A stretch of 64,000 nt of DNA from Piliocolobus tephrosceles (lineage: Eukaryota; Chordata; Mammalia; Primates; Cercopithecidae). Shown piece after piece: positions 11,631 through 24,132 of this stretch (position 1 is the stretch's first letter; the number at the start of each line of letters is the position of its first letter). Location of the stretch: assembly GCF_002776525.5 (NCBI RefSeq), contig NC_045439.1, forward strand, positions 122,565,988-122,629,987, written 5' to 3'. The translations under genes were made by a program, and so were the position numbers. Below the pieces are notes generated by a model. It ran no database searches. It saw only the letters and a list, made by a program, of their open reading frames with translations, and was not told where the DNA came from.

Positions 11631-12348
11631 TGTGCTATATCCCAAACACACATTCAGTATTTGTCCCAGGTTCCTGGCACAGATTTCCATGGAATTTCCT
11701 GAGTGGTAGGAGTGTCTTTTGCTATTCATAATGAGCCCTTTACAGTCATACCTGAGTTTATACTAATGAGGTGACTTTGAGTGGGGCCTCTAAATAGCCT
11801 CAGGGTGGAACTGGTCACCAGAGAGATCAAGTGATTAGAGGGCTGAAACTTTCAGTTCCACCCACTGACCTCCAGGAAAGGGAGAAGGGGTCTGGAGATT
11901 GAGCCCTATAAGAACTCATGAACAATGAGATGCAGAGGGCTTCCAGGCTGGTGAACACACTGGGGTGCTGGGAGGGTGGCACACCCAGAGAGATAGGTAT
12001 GGAAGCTACACAAACACAGCATACCTTGTGCTATGCATCTGTTCCATTTGGCTGTTTTTGAGTTTTATCCTTTGAAATAAACCAGTAGGTGTAAATAAAG
12101 GGATTTCCTGAGTTCTTTGAACCATTCCAGCAAATTGTCCAACCCAAGGAATCCCTGATTTATAGCTAGTCAGTCAGACATATGGGTGGCCTGGGACTTG
12201 CAACTCACATCTGAAATGGGGGCAATCGCTGAGACTGAACTATTGAACCTATGGAATCTGGTGCCACTGCCAGCTAGTGTCAGAGTTGGATTGAACTGTG
12301 GGGCACCAGCTGGTGTCAGAAAATTGGAGTGTGAGAAAATACTCCAGA
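11631..12348 (+). mobile_element. Ancient ERV LTR (family not assigned)
   Basis: A 718-bp block starts with TG and interrupts the L1. It is flanked by 5-bp copies ACAAT (11626-11630) and GCAAT (12349-12353). Inside is 'tttgaaataaaccagtag', which looks like the LTR polyadenylation signal. A 5-bp target duplication fits an ERVL/MaLR-class element. Confidence 0.8.
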
Positions 12349-12654
12349 GCAATAAAGAACAAAATACTGATAAGTGCAACAATTTATGGATCTCAAGAGG
12401 GTTCTGCTGAGTAAATATAGTTGATTCCAAAAAGTTATGTACCATATGATCCCACTAATATATTCTTGAGATGATAAAATTATAGAAATGTAGAAAAGAT
12501 TTGTGGTTGCCAGAAGTTAGGGATGGGTTAAGGGGAGGCAGATGAGTGTCACTACAAGAGGTAGCATGAAGGATCTTTGTGGTGATAGAACAGTTCTGTG
12601 TCTCAATTGTGGTGGTGGCCACACAAATCAACATGTGATAAAATGTCCAGAACC

Positions 12655-12682
12655 ACACACACACACATACATACACACACGA
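12655..12682 (+). repeat. Short CA-rich simple repeat
   Basis: Interrupted (CA)n of under 30 bp within the old L1 3' end. Confidence 0.8.
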
Positions 12683-12870
12683 GTGCATATAAAACTGATG
12701 AGATACGAATAAAATTTGTGGATTGTATCAATGTCAATTTCCTGGTTTTGATATTGCACTATCATTATGGAAGATGTTAATACATTATTATAATACCATT
12801 GGAACTACTGGATAAAAAATATGTGAGACCTCTCTGTACTATTTTTGCAACTTTCTCTGAATCTAAAATT

Positions 12871-13252
12871 ATTTTAAACTGAAAGTTCCTTAAGAAATTC
12901 ACTTGGCTTTGACTTGTAGAATACAATTGGGCTAAGATCTGTAAAACAACAAAACACTAATTAATCAGGCACAATTTCCGGGACCACTTAAAACAATTGT
13001 TTATTAAAGCAGATATCTACACTATAATATTTACTCCTGCCTCTTAATAAGTGAGGTATATCCTTAATCATTAGTTTTTGTGATTTCACAAGTAGTACTT
13101 GGGGACAGAGCTTAGAAACGTGTACAATTTGGCTCTTGAGACATGTAAGAACCAAAGGAAGTGCTCTTCTCCAGGTAATGATGGAAGACATCAAAGATCA
13201 TCATAAGGACAGAGTGATAACCCCAGGTTGGAGCGGTAGGGACTGGGGGTAT

Positions 13253-13293
<41 letters not shown>

Positions 13294-13760
13294 GCTTGTG
13301 AAGGAAATAGGATGGAGCTTTAGGTTAGAGTAGGCTGTGTTTTTGCAGCAGGGTTGTGGACTGCTCCAGGCACAAAGTCTAGTGGGCCTGGGTGTGGAGT
13401 GGAACAGGGAAGTGGCATAGACAGAGCAGAGAGCCAGGTAAGATGGGGTGGAGTAGTAAGACCATGGCACTTTGGACTTTCTCTTCTGGATGAAAGAAAG
13501 TTTCTGAGGTTTTTTGTTTTGTTTTTGTTTTGTTTTGTTTTTAAACAAATTGATAATTGTTATGTAAATAAATGATGATTATGCTCAGGAAGGCATAAAC
13601 TTCATTCTGGGCCCTAACAACTAAAAGAGCTAATCATTGTTTCTCTAGCACTCTTTTTTATTTTTCTTTTGGTCTTGATTTAATTCTTATTCCACTTCCT
13701 GAGTGGTCCATTCTAGTCTAATTTTTTAAAATTTTTTCTTTCCTTTTAAAAAAAATTTCC
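12871..13760. other. No gene seen; simple repeats
   Basis: Contains the (GA)n tract and a TTTTG-rich stretch at about 13510-13540. No gene or interspersed repeat was recognised. Confidence 0.45.
13255..13289 (+). repeat. (GA)n microsatellite
   Basis: About 17 uninterrupted AG units, long enough to be length-variable. Confidence 0.95.
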
Positions 13761-15063
13761 GGAGGGCGGGCAAGATGGCCGAATAGGAGCAGCTCCAGTC
13801 TCCAACTCCGGGCGCGAGTGACACACAAGACCGGTGATTTCTGCACTTTCAACTGAGGTACTGGGGTCATCTCACTGGGGAGTGCCGGACAATCGGTGCT
13901 GGTCAGCTGCTGCAGCCCGACCAGCGAGAGCTGAAGCAGGGCGAGGCATTGCCTCACCTGGGAAGCGCAAGGGAGAAGGGAATCCCTTTTCCTAGCCAGG
14001 CAAACTGAGACACACAACACCTGGAAAATCGGGTAATTCCCACCCCAATACTGCGCTTTAAGCAAACAGGCACACCAGGAGACTATACCCACACCTGGCT
14101 GGGAGGGTCCCACAGCCACAGAGCCTCCCTCATTGCTAGCACAGCAGTCTGCGATCTAACCACAAGGCAGCAGCGAGGCTGGGGGAGGGGCGCCCGCCAT
14201 TGCTGAGGCTTAAGTAGGTAAACAAAGCCGCTGGGAAGCTCGAACTGGGTGGAGCTCACAGCAGCTCAAGGAAACCTGCCTGTCTCTGTAGACTCCACCT
14301 CTGGGGACAGGGCACAGCTAAAAAACAATAGGGGAAGCAGCAGAGGACTGTTCAGACTGAAACGACTCTGTCTGACAGCTTTGAAGAGAGCAGTGGATCT
14401 CCCAACACAGAGGTTGAGGTCTGAGAAGGGACAGACTGCCTGCTCAAGTGGGTCCCTGACCCCTGAGTAGCCTAACTGGGAGACATCCACCACTAGGGGC
14501 AGTCTGACACCCCACACCTCGCAGGGTAGAGTACATCCCTGAGGGGAAGCTTCCAAAGTAAGAATCAGACAGGTACACTCACTGTTCAGCAATACTCTAT
14601 CTTCTGCAACCTCTGCTGCTGATACCCAGGCAAACAGGGTCTGGAGTGGACCTCAAGCAATCTCCAACAGACCTACAGCTGAGGGTCCTGACTATTAGAA
14701 GGAAAACTATCAAACAGGAAGAACACCTATACCAAAACCCCATCAGTATGTCACCATCATCAAAGACCAGAAGCAGATAAAACCACAAAGATGGGGAAGA
14801 AGCACGGCAGAAAAGCTGGAAATTCAAAAAATAAGAGCACACCTCCCCCTGCAAAGGAGCGCAGCTAATCACCAGGAACGGATCAAAGCTGGTCAGAGAA
14901 TGACTTTGACTTGACGAGAGAAGAAGACTTCAGTCCATCAAACTTCTCAGAGCTAAAGGAAGAATTATGTACCCAGCACAAAGAATTGTGTTATTAATGC
15001 AGAGGTTTATTAATGCAGAGAAGGTCATAAATTAATGATTATGCAGAGAAGGTCATAAATGAA

Positions 15064-15813
15064 ATGACAGAGATGAAAACCATGACACGAGAAATACGGG
15101 ACAAATCCACAAGCTTCAGTAACCGACTCGATCAACTGGAAGAAAGAGTATCAGCGATTGAGGATCAAATGAATGAAATGAAGCGAGAACAGAAACCAAA
15201 AGAAAAAAGAAGAAAAAGAAATGAACAAAGCCTGCAAGAAGTATGGGATTATGTAAAAAGACCAAATCTACGTCTGATTGGGGTGCCTGAAAGTGAGGGG
15301 GAAAATGGAACCAAGTTGGAAAACACTCCTCAGGATATCATCCAGGAGAACTTCCCCAACCTAGTAGGGCAGGCCAACATTCAAATTCAGGAAATACAGA
15401 GAACACCACAAAGATACTCCTCCAGAAGAGCAACTCCAAGACACATAATTGCCAGATTCACCAAAGTTGAAATGAAGGAAAAAATCTTAAGGGCAGCCAG
15501 AGAGAAAGGTCAGGTTATCCACAAAGGGAAGCCCATCAGACTAACAGCAGATCTCTCGGCAGAAACTCTACAAGCCAGAAGAGAGTGGGGGCCAATATTC
15601 AACATTCTTAAAGAAAAGAATTTTCAACCCAGAATTTCATATCCAGCCAAACTAAGTTTCATCAGTGAAGGAGAAATAAAATCCTTTACAGATAAGCAAA
15701 TGCTTAGAGATTTTGTCACCACCAGGCCTGCCTTACAAGAGACCCTGAAGGAAGCCCTGAACATGGAAAGGAACAACCGGTACCAGCCATTGCAAAAACA
15801 TGCCAAAATGTAA
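15064..15813 (+). pseudogene. L1 ORF1 fragment (ORF1p C-terminal two thirds)
   Basis: A 249-codon open stretch reads as L1 ORF1p: the end of the coiled coil, then the RNA-recognition and C-terminal domains (EVWDYVKRPNLRLIGVPE near the start, ERNNRYQPLQKHAKM at the end). The normal N-terminus is cut off by an upstream stop and rearrangement, so no functional protein is expected. Confidence 0.92.
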
Positions 15814-15876
15814 AGACCATCGAGGCTAGGAAGAAACTGCATCAACTAACGAGCAAAATAACCAGTTCATATCATA

Positions 15877-16176
15877 ATGGCAGGATCAAGTTCACACATG
15901 ACAATATTAACCTTAAATGTAAATGGACTAAATGCTCCAATTAAAAGACACAGACTGGCAAACTGGATAAAGAGTCAAGACCCATCAGTCTGCTGTCTTC
16001 AGGAGACCCATCTCATATGCAGAGACATACATAGGCTCAAAATAAAGGGATGGAGGAAGATCTACCAAGCAAATGGAGAACAAAAAAAAGCAGGGGTTGC
16101 AATCCTAGTCTCTGATAAAATAGACTTTAAACCATCAAAGATCAAAAGAGACAAAGAAGGCCATTACATAATGGTA
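15877..16176 (+). pseudogene. L1 ORF2 start, endonuclease domain fragment
   Basis: Opens with MAGSSSHMTILTLNVNGLNA and contains the CCLQETHL block, the N-terminal part of the L1 APE-type endonuclease. It covers about 100 residues before the L1 ends at 16176. Reverse transcriptase is absent. Confidence 0.93.
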
Positions 16177-16229
16177 TGTGGTAATTTGTTATACCAGCCC
16201 TAGTAAGCTAATGTAGATGGTAACAGAAA

Positions 16230-17720
16230 ACACAATAAAAATATCGTAGAAATAATTCTAAATTTATCAGCAACCATACTAAATGAGTAGATGAATTCAT
16301 CTATTAAATGACTATCAGATTGGATTAAATAAAGGAATATAAAACTCAATTATATGCTGGTTATAAGACATGGAGTAAAAAAAAGTGATTGCAAAGACTG
16401 CAAATAAAAGAATGAAAAAAGATATACAGGGAAATTGTTAACCAAAAGAAAGCTGGAGTAACTATTAATATCAGATTATATAAACTTTAAGGCAAAAAAG
16501 AATTAATGGGAACAAAAGGGGACAGTACATAATTATATTGGAAAGGATCCACCAAGAAGAGTTTATTTGTAAGTAAAGTTACAATACAAATAACAAACTG
16601 GAGGAAAGTATTTGCAACTTACATTATAGGCAAGGGCCAATTTTCTTAGTGCATAAGGAACCTCTACATATCAATAAGAAAAAGACAACAATCTTGGAAA
16701 AATGGGCAAGAGATATGAATAAATGTTCACAGAAAAGAGAAAACCTAATGGTTCATAAATATATGAAAAAAGCTAATCTCAATAGTAAATAAAGAAATGC
16801 AGTTATAAGCTATGTTGAGATATCATTTTAAAATTATCAGATTGATAAAGATCCAATAAGTTGATTAAATATTGGATTAGCCAGTGTTCAGAGTGTGATG
16901 GAACAGGCCCTCTCACACATTGCTAGTGGCAGTGCAAACTGGGACAACCATCTATGGAGGACAATTTGGCAATGTCTAATAAAACAACAGAAACCTTTTG
17001 ATTTACACATTTCACTTCTCCCTATTTGCTATAGTCTGAATGTTTGTGTCCTCCCCAAATTAATATGATAAAATTTTATTTGGGGAGGTGATTAGGTCAT
17101 GAGGGGAGAGCCCTCAGGAATGAGATTAGTGCCCTCATAAAATGGCCCAAGGGAGCTTGTTTGTCCCTTCCACAAAAGGAGGACACAGCAAAAAGGCACC
17201 ATCTATGAATCAGAAGGTGGCTCTCACCAGACACCACATCTGCCAGATCTTGGACTTCCCAGCTTTCAGAATCACGAAAAAATACATTTCTGTTGTATAT
17301 AAGCCACCCAGTTTATGATATTTTGTTATATTAGCTCAAATGGATGTGAAGACAATTTGTCCTGCAGATGCTCATGAGCATGATGATGAATGACAAAGGC
17401 TATTAATTGCACTACTATTTATAAAAGAAAGAGATCAATCATATTATAAACATCCATAAAATATAAATACTACTTGAAATTATTAAAAAGAATGAGGGAT
17501 TTCAGCATGCAGTGACTCATAATGATCCCCTAAGTAAAAAAAGGAATGAGCACAATGGTGTGCACAATATACTGTTCTTTCATAAAAGGAGTTAAAATTA
17601 CATAAGTACCATTTACAAATGTCTGTATATAAATACACATTTCCTAACACCTGCACAAAATCTTTCTGGAAGGATACATAAAAAACTGGGAACATTGGTT
17701 GCCACTGGTGAGGAGGCCTG
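16230..17720 (+). mobile_element. Old L1 ORF2/3' end, split by MLT1 LTR
   Basis: Decayed L1 on both sides of an LTR: 'atgggcaagagatatgaata' and 'acattgctagtggcagtgc' before it, then the 3' end with 'gggaacattggttgcc' after. All frames are broken. Confidence 0.72.
17027..17354 (+). mobile_element. MaLR LTR (MLT1-type)
   Basis: Starts TGCTATAGTCTGAATG and ends GAAGACA. Contains 'gtgattaggtcatgagggg', 'ttggacttcccagctttcag' and a terminal 'ttgttatattagctcaaatg'. It lies within an old L1. Confidence 0.85.
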
Positions 17721-18387
17721 ATAGGCTGCCAGAGAGGAGTGGGAGGGTGCCTGAGAAACGACCATCCAACCAAACCAACCACCACCAACACCACCCAATT
17801 GGCCCGCCTCTACCATCCTCTTATCTCCATAGGAAGAAGAATCAATAGAGATGATCAGCAAAACTAAAAGCTGTTTCTTTAAAAATGAATAGTGAAATAG
17901 ACAAACCTCTGTGAAAACCTATCAAGGAAAAGAGAAAATACACAAATAATGACTGGTGAGGTGTGTTCATTCTCCATGGCTGTCTTTTGTGTGTCCGGGG
18001 TTGTGGATAAATGCCATGTCATAGAGAATAGGCAAAGGAGTAGGTTTTATTGGGAAATGGGACACTTACATGGCTGAGTCATTAAGAGAAGGCTGAGTCT
18101 CCCATCATCCCATGGAGAGCAGGCTGGGTCTTGCTGTGCCCACAGTGAGGGCCTGCATTCCACCGCAGGGTCCTCTTCCCCTTGTCACCCTCCCTTCTTA
18201 AAAGAGCAAACTTGTGAGCAACCTTATCAGTGGGAGAATAAACAGACTGGCATCAAGGAAACTGGAGAAAATTTAAAAATCATTAAAAAAATGAAATCAA
18301 TAGGTAAACTCTGTCTCTCTGTCCCCTCTCAATAAAAACACTAGGATGAGATGATTTTATAGATATCTTTTACAAAACAAAAATGGA
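17721..18387. other. No gene seen
   Basis: No coding region or repeat recognised. Confidence 0.4.
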
Positions 18388-18688
18388 TTTTTTTTTTTTT
18401 TTAAGAGACAAGGTCTTGCTCTATCACCTAGGCTGGAGTGCAGTGGCGTGATCACAGCTCACTGCAGCCTCAACTTCCCAAGCTCAGGCAATCCTCTTGC
18501 CTCAACCTCCTAAGTAGCTGGGACCACAGGTGCATGCCACCATGCCTGGATAATTTAATTTTTTTTTTTTTTGGGAGGGGGTCTTGCCATATTGTCCATG
18601 CTGGTCTCAAACTTCTAGGCTCAAGCAATCCTTCTACCTTGGCCTCCCAAAGTGCTGGGACTACAGGTATGAGCCACTGTGCCTGGCC
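18388..18688 (-). mobile_element. Alu, antisense
   Basis: Full dimeric Alu in reverse, from the poly(T) at 18388 through 'aggctggagtgcagtgg' to 'gagccactgtgcctggcc'. Its divergence suggests an older AluJ or AluS. Confidence 0.93.
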
Positions 18689-18769
18689 TGGGTCATCATT
18701 TTTTATACAAGCTTTTTTGGAAGAAAGAGAAAGAGAGAACTGCTCAACTTATTTGCATCCTATAAATTT

Positions 18770-19500
18770 TGATACATTGTGTTTTCATTTTCATTTAATT
18801 AGAATATTTTCTAATTTCCCTTGTGACTTCTTCTTTATGCATGAGCACTTAGCAGTGAGTTGTTTAATTTCCAGATATTTAGGGATTTTCTAAATATGTT
18901 TGTTGTTTACTTACAGTTTAATCCTGTTGAGGCCAGAGAACATATTTGTAAAATTTTAAATTCGTTGGGATTTGTTTTATGGCCTTAGATAACGATCTAC
19001 CTTGTTGAATGTTCCATGCATGCTTGGGAAAAACTTGTTGAGAGGTACGTCCTATAAATGCCAGTTTGGTCAAGGTGGTTAATAGTGTTGTTTGAATCTT
19101 CCATATGTTTAATGAATTTTCTGTTTACTTGTTCTATCAACTACTGATAGAAGAGTGTGTTGAAGTTTTCAACTGTGAATATACAGATTTTCCTATTTCT
19201 CCTTCTAGTCTAGTCAGTTTTTACTTTATCTATTTTGACACTCTGTTTTTAGACACTTATACATTTAGGTAAGTTACATCTTTTTGACAATTTGATCCTT
19301 TTTTTCATTATGTAATATTCCTCATTATCCCTGGTAATATTCTTTGTTCTAAAGTCTATTTTGTTTGATGCTTAATATAGCTCCTCCAGCTTTCTTTTGA
19401 TTAGTGCTAACATGATATACTTTTTTGCATCTTTTAACTTTTAACCTAGTTGTCTCTTTATATTTAAAGTGAGTTTCTAGGAGACAACAGATTCGTTGGG
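18770..19500 (-). mobile_element. Old L1 ORF2 fragment
   Basis: Antisense L1 ORF2, endonuclease-side region, recognisable by 'tatggccttagataacgatc' and 'atgttccatgcatgcttgg'. All frames are broken. Confidence 0.7.
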
Positions 19501-19648
19501 TCATGTTTTGGTTCTAAGCTGACAAGCTCTGGTTTTTAATTTGAGGTTCTCTCTGTCTCCTGTCTTTCTCATTAGTACGTGGTGAAAGCCGGTGGAAAAG
19601 AGCTCATGAGAGCAGACACTCCCGTGCCTGGGTTCCCATTGCCAACAC

Positions 19649-19861
19649 CAGTGGTCCTCAATCAAAAGCAGTTTTGCCCCCCAAGGCACATTTAGCAATG
19701 TCTGAAGATGTTTTTGGTTGTTGCAACTGGGAGAGGGTGTGCTACTAGTATCTGTTAGGTAGAGGCCAAGAATGCTGCTAAAAATCCTGCTACTCATGGG
19801 ACAGCCTTCCACGACAAATCATTATCTGGCATGTTAATAGTGCCAAAGCTGAGAGGCCCTG
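19649..19861 (+). mobile_element. MER5A-type hAT DNA transposon fragment
   Basis: Begins CAGTGGTCCTCAATCAAAAG and ends GAGAGGCCCTG, with 'acatttagcaatgtctgaag' and 'attatctggcatgttaatag' inside. This is the typical non-autonomous MER5A body. Confidence 0.88.
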
Positions 19862-20239
19862 TTCTAAACTTTCGTGATAGTCTATTCCTGGCCTTTAATA
19901 ATTCACTAAAATGTTAGAATGTTAGCTGCTCTTTTTTCTTCCCACGTTTATGGCAGTCACCTCTTCCTCCCACGCTTTGACAAAAGGGAAGCCGTTCATG
20001 TGCCACGTCTTTCTTACGAGGGTCTTGTCGCCACTCTTTAGAACTCAGTTCACACAGTGGCCTCAACTGATGGACTGAAGAAATGCTACAGTTTTGTAGA
20101 TTGTCTATACAGATGCAAAATTTTCTTCTCTATAGTTTTAAATCTATTCATGATTTTTAAAACTTGTAAACTAAGAGTAGAAGAAAATTTTTTAAAGTTA
20201 GTATAAAATTCTACCAAATACCTACAATAAATATCATTT

Positions 20240-20515
20240 AATGGTAAATACTGATTACATTCCTACTGAAGTCAGGAATAAGACAAGGATGCCTGCATCA
20301 CCCCACCATCCAACATTACACTGGAGGGTCTGTCAATACAATGAGATAAAAAAATTAAGGTATAAGAATTCACAGAGAAGAGAAAAATTCAATATTTACC
20401 AAATGCATAGAATTTTTGAAAATATATTAGAACTAGTTAGATATTTCTGCAGTTTGCTAGCTACAAGGTCAACATGTAAAATCAATACAGTTGCCATTTA
20501 ACACGGTGCCAATTA
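20240..20515 (+). mobile_element. Old L1 reverse-transcriptase-region fragment
   Basis: 'gtcaggaataagacaaggatgcctgc' matches the decayed L1 ORF2 GxRQGCP-coding region, followed by 'gctagctacaaggtcaacat'. The frame is not intact. Confidence 0.65.
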
Positions 20516-20637
20516 AAAATGTGTGTGTGTGTATTTTTAAAGGTAACATTCACAAGATCTATAAGATATCCAGGAACTAAAAGAACATAGGTTTTTTTTT
20601 TTTTTTCAATATCTTTATGGAAAAACTATAAACTATC

Positions 20638-21034
20638 TTTTTTTTTATTATACTTTAAGTTCTAGGGTACATGTGCATAACGTGCAGGTTTGTTACATAT
20701 GTATACTTGTGCCATGTTGGTGTGCTGCACCCAACTCGTCAGCACCCATCAACTCGTCATTTACATCAGGTATAACTCCCAATGCAATCCCTCCCCCCTC
20801 CCCCCTCCCCGTGATAGGTCCCGGTGTGTGATGTTCCCCTTCCCGAGTCCAAGTGATCTCATTGTTCAGTTCCCACCTATGAGTGAGAACATGCGGTGTT
20901 TGGTTTTCTGTTCTTGCGATAGTTTGCTGAGAATAATGGTTTCCAGCTGCACCCATGTCCCTACAAAGGACACAAACTCATCCTTTTTTATGGCTGCATA
21001 GTATTCTATGGTGTATATGTGCCACATTTTCTTT
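20638..21034 (-). mobile_element. 5'-truncated L1 3' tail abutting a full-length L1
   Basis: About 390 bp of L1 3' end, including the 3' UTR G-rich tract (seen as C-rich on this strand) and a poly(A) tail near 20638. It shares with the neighbouring L1 several variants in the 3' end, such as TTCCCGAGTCCAAGTGATC. It stops exactly at the target duplication of the next L1. Confidence 0.9.
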
Positions 21035-21265
21035 CTTTTTTTTTTTTTTAATTAAACTTTAAGTTCTAGGGTACATGTGCATAATGTGCAGGTTTGTCAC
21101 ATATGTACACTTGTGCCATGTTGGTGTGCTGCACCCATCAACTCATCAGCACCCATCAATTCATCATTTACATCAGGTATAACTCCCAATGCAATCCCTC
21201 CCCCCTCCCCATGATAGGCCCCGATATGTGATGTTCCCCTTCCCGAGTCCAAGTGATCTCATTGT

Positions 21266-21508
21266 TCAGTTCCCACCTATGAGTGAGAACAGGCGGTGTT
21301 TGGTTTTCTGTTCTTGAGATAGTTTGCTGAGAATGATGTTTTCCAGCTGCATCCATGTCCCTAAAAAGGACACAAACTCATCCTTTTTTATGGCTGCATA
21401 GTATTCCATGGAGTATATGTGCCACATTTTCTTAATCCAGTCTGTCACTGATGGACATTTGGGTTGATTCCAAGTCTTTGCTATTGTGAATAGTGCCGCA
21501 ATGAACAT
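21266..21508 (-). pseudogene. L1 ORF2 C-terminal end
   Basis: An 80-codon stretch with DWIKKMWHIYSMEYYAAIKKDE, the extreme C-terminus of L1 ORF2p. A TGA at 21620 separates it from the rest of ORF2. Confidence 0.9.
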
Positions 21509-21619
21509 GCGTGTGCATGTGTCTTTATAGCAGCATGATTTATAATCTTTTGGGTATATACCCAGTAGTGGGATAGCTGGGTCATATGGTACATCTAGTT
21601 CTAGATCCTTGAGGAATCG

Positions 21620-23809
21620 TCATACTGTTTTCCATAATGGTTGAACTAGTTTACAATCCCACCAACAGTGTAAAAGTGTTCCTATTTCTCCACATCCTCT
21701 CCAGCACCTGTTGTTTCCTGACTTTTTTATGATTGCCATTCTAACTGGTGTGAGATGGTATCTCATTGTGGTTTTGATTTGCATTTCTCTGATGGCGAGT
21801 GATGATGAGCATTTTTTCATGTGTCTGTTGGCTGTATGAATGTCTTCTTTTGAGAGATGTCTGTTCATATCCTTTGCCCACTTTTTGATGGGGTTTTTTG
21901 TTTTTTTCTTGTAAGTTTGTTTGAGTTCTTTGTAGGTTCTGGATATTAGCCCTTTGTCAGATAAGTAGATTGCAACAATTTTCTCCCATTCTGTAGGTTG
22001 CCTGTTCACTCTGATGGTAGTTTCTTTTGCTATGCAGAAGCTCTTTAGTTTAATCATATCCCATTTGTCAATTTTGGCTTTTGCTGGCATTGATTTTGGT
22101 GTTTTAGACTTGAAGTCCTTGCCCATGCCTATGTCCTGAATGGCACTACCTAGGTTTTCTTCTAGGGTTTTTATGGTAGTATGTCTAACATTTAGGTCTC
22201 TAATCCATCTTGAATTCATTTTCGTATAAGGAGTAAGGAAAGGATCCAGTTTCAGCTTTCTACTTATGGCTAGCCAATTTTCCCGGCACCATTTATTAAA
22301 TAGGGAGTCCTTTCCCCATTTCTTGTTTCTCTCAGGTTTGTCAAAGATCAGATGCCTGTAGATGTGTGGTATTATTTCTGAGTGCTCTCTTCTGTTCCAT
22401 TGGTCTATATCTCTGTTTTGGTACCAGTACCGTGCTGTTTTGGTTACTGTAGCCTTGTAGAATAGTTTGAAGTCAGGTAGCGTGATGCCTCCAGCTTTGT
22501 TCTTTTGACTTAGGATTGTCTTGGCAATGCGGGCTCTTTTTTGGTTCCATATGAACTTTAAAGCAGTTTTTTCCAATTCTGTGAAGAAACTCATTGGTAG
22601 CTTGATGGGGATGGCATTGAATCTATAAATAACTTTGGGCAGTATGGCCATTTTCATGATATTGATTCTTCCTATCCATGAGCATGGTATGTTCTTCCAT
22701 TTGTTAGTGTCCTCTTTTATTTCACTGAGCAGTGGTCTGTAGTTCTCCTTGAAGAGGTCCTTTACATCCCTTGTAAGTTGGATTCCTAGGTATTTTATTC
22801 TCTTTGAAGCAATTGTGAATGGAAGTTCATTCATGATTTGGCTCTCTGTTTGTCTGTTACTGGTGTATAAGAATGCTTGTGATTTTTGCACATTATTTTT
22901 GTACCCTGAGACTTTGCTGAAGTTGCTTATCAGCTTAAGGAGATTTTGGGCTGAGACAATGGGGTTTTCTAAATACACAATCATGTCATCTGCAAACAGG
23001 GACAATTTGAATTCTTCTTTTTCTAACTGGATACCCTTGATTTCTTTCTCTTGCCTGATTGCCCTAGCCAGAACTTCCAACACTATGTTGAATAGGAGTG
23101 GTGAGAGAGGGCATCCCTGTCTTATGCCAGTTTTCAAAGGGAATTTTTCCAGTTTATGCCCATTCAGTATGATATTAGCTGTGGGTTTGTCATAAATAGC
23201 TCTTATTATTTTGAGGTACGTTCCATCAATACCGAATTTATTTAGTGTTTTTAGCATGAAGGGCTGTTGAATTTTGTCAAAAGCCTTTTCTGCATCTATT
23301 GAGATAATCATGTGGTTCTTGTCTTTGGTTCTGTTTATATGCTGGATTACGTTTATTGATTTGCGAAAGTTGAACCAGCCTTGCATCCCAGGGATGAAGC
23401 CCACTTGATCATGGTGGATAAGCTTTTTGATATGCTGCTGAATCCGTTTTGCCAGTATTTTATTGAGGATTTTTGCATCGATGTTCCTCAGGGATATTGG
23501 TCTAAAATTTTCTTTTTTTGTTGTGTCTCTGCCAGGCTTTGGTATCAGGATGATGTTGGCCTCATAAAATGAGTTAGGGAGGATTCCCTCTTTTTCTATT
23601 GATTGGAATAGTTTCAGAAGGAATGGTACCAGCTCCTCCTTGTACCTCTGGTAGAATTCAGCTGTGAATCCATCTGGTCCTGGACTTTTTTTGGTTGGTA
23701 GGCTATTAATTATTGCCTCAATTTCAGAGCCTGCTATTGGTCTATTCAGGGATTCAACTTCTTCCTGGTTTAGTCTTGGAAGAGTGTAAGTGTCCAGGAA
23801 ATTATCCAT
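21620..23809 (-). pseudogene. L1 ORF2 reverse transcriptase and C-terminal region
   Basis: A 729-codon open piece of ORF2. The reverse-transcriptase domain fills roughly the first half, with the catalytic FADDMIVYLE block near residue 270 and GIRQGCPLSPLLFNIV just before it. The zinc-knuckle-like C-x-C region lies near the C-terminus (CWRGCGEIGTLLHCWWDC). The N-terminal endonuclease is in a separate piece (24133-25092) and the end is cut by a stop. Confidence 0.95.
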
Positions 23810-24132
23810 TTCTTCTAGATTTTCTAGTTGATTTGCGTAGAGGTGTTTATAGTATTCTCTGATGGTAGTGTGTATTTCTGTGGGGTCGGTGGTGATATCC
23901 CCTTTATCATTTTTTATTGCATCTATTTGATTCTTCTCTCTTTTCTTCTTTATTAGTCTTGCTAGCAGTCTGTCAATTTTGTTGATTTTTTCAAAAAACC
24001 AACTCCTGGATTCATGGATTTTTTGGAGGGATTTTGTGTGTCTATCTCCTTCAGTTCTGCTCTGATCTTAGTTATTTCTTGCCTTCTGCTATCTTTTGAA
24101 TGTGTTTGCTCTTGCCTCTCTAGTTCGTTTAA

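Larger units (their letters stand above)
10320..12870 (+). mobile_element. Old L1 ORF2/3' end, split by an Alu and an LTR
   Basis: Fragments at 10320-10560, 10835-11630 and 12349-12870 read continuously as an ancient L1 ORF2 C-terminal region and 3' end on the plus strand. Landmarks are 'gacaccaaaatcatgatccataaaag', 'cattgctggtgggaacata' and 'tgtggttgccagaagttagg'. An Alu and a 718-bp LTR interrupt it. No frame is open. Confidence 0.8.
13761..16176 (+). mobile_element. L1PA-type L1, 5' end kept, 3' truncated
   Basis: Starts at the canonical L1 5' end (GGAGGGCGGGCAAGATGGCC) and runs through the 5' UTR, ORF1 and about 300 nt of ORF2. It then stops abruptly at 16176 with no poly(A). ORF1 begins at 14791 but meets a stop after about 23 codons and has small local duplications around 15000-15060. 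From 15388 to 16176 it is nearly identical to the inverted L1 at 24793-25581. Confidence 0.93.

Noticed and set aside
13255..13289. Possible CRISPR-like or array structure at simple repeats
   Set aside because: These are ordinary microsatellites in a primate genome; there are no spaced unique repeats anywhere in the window.
18438..18893. 151-codon ORF on the plus strand
   Set aside because: Translation of an antisense Alu; the ...WDHRC, CWDYR and SHCAWPG type strings are standard Alu-derived peptides.
22749..23195. Plus-strand ORFs within 20.7-27.3 kb
   Set aside because: All are antisense shadows of the minus-strand L1.
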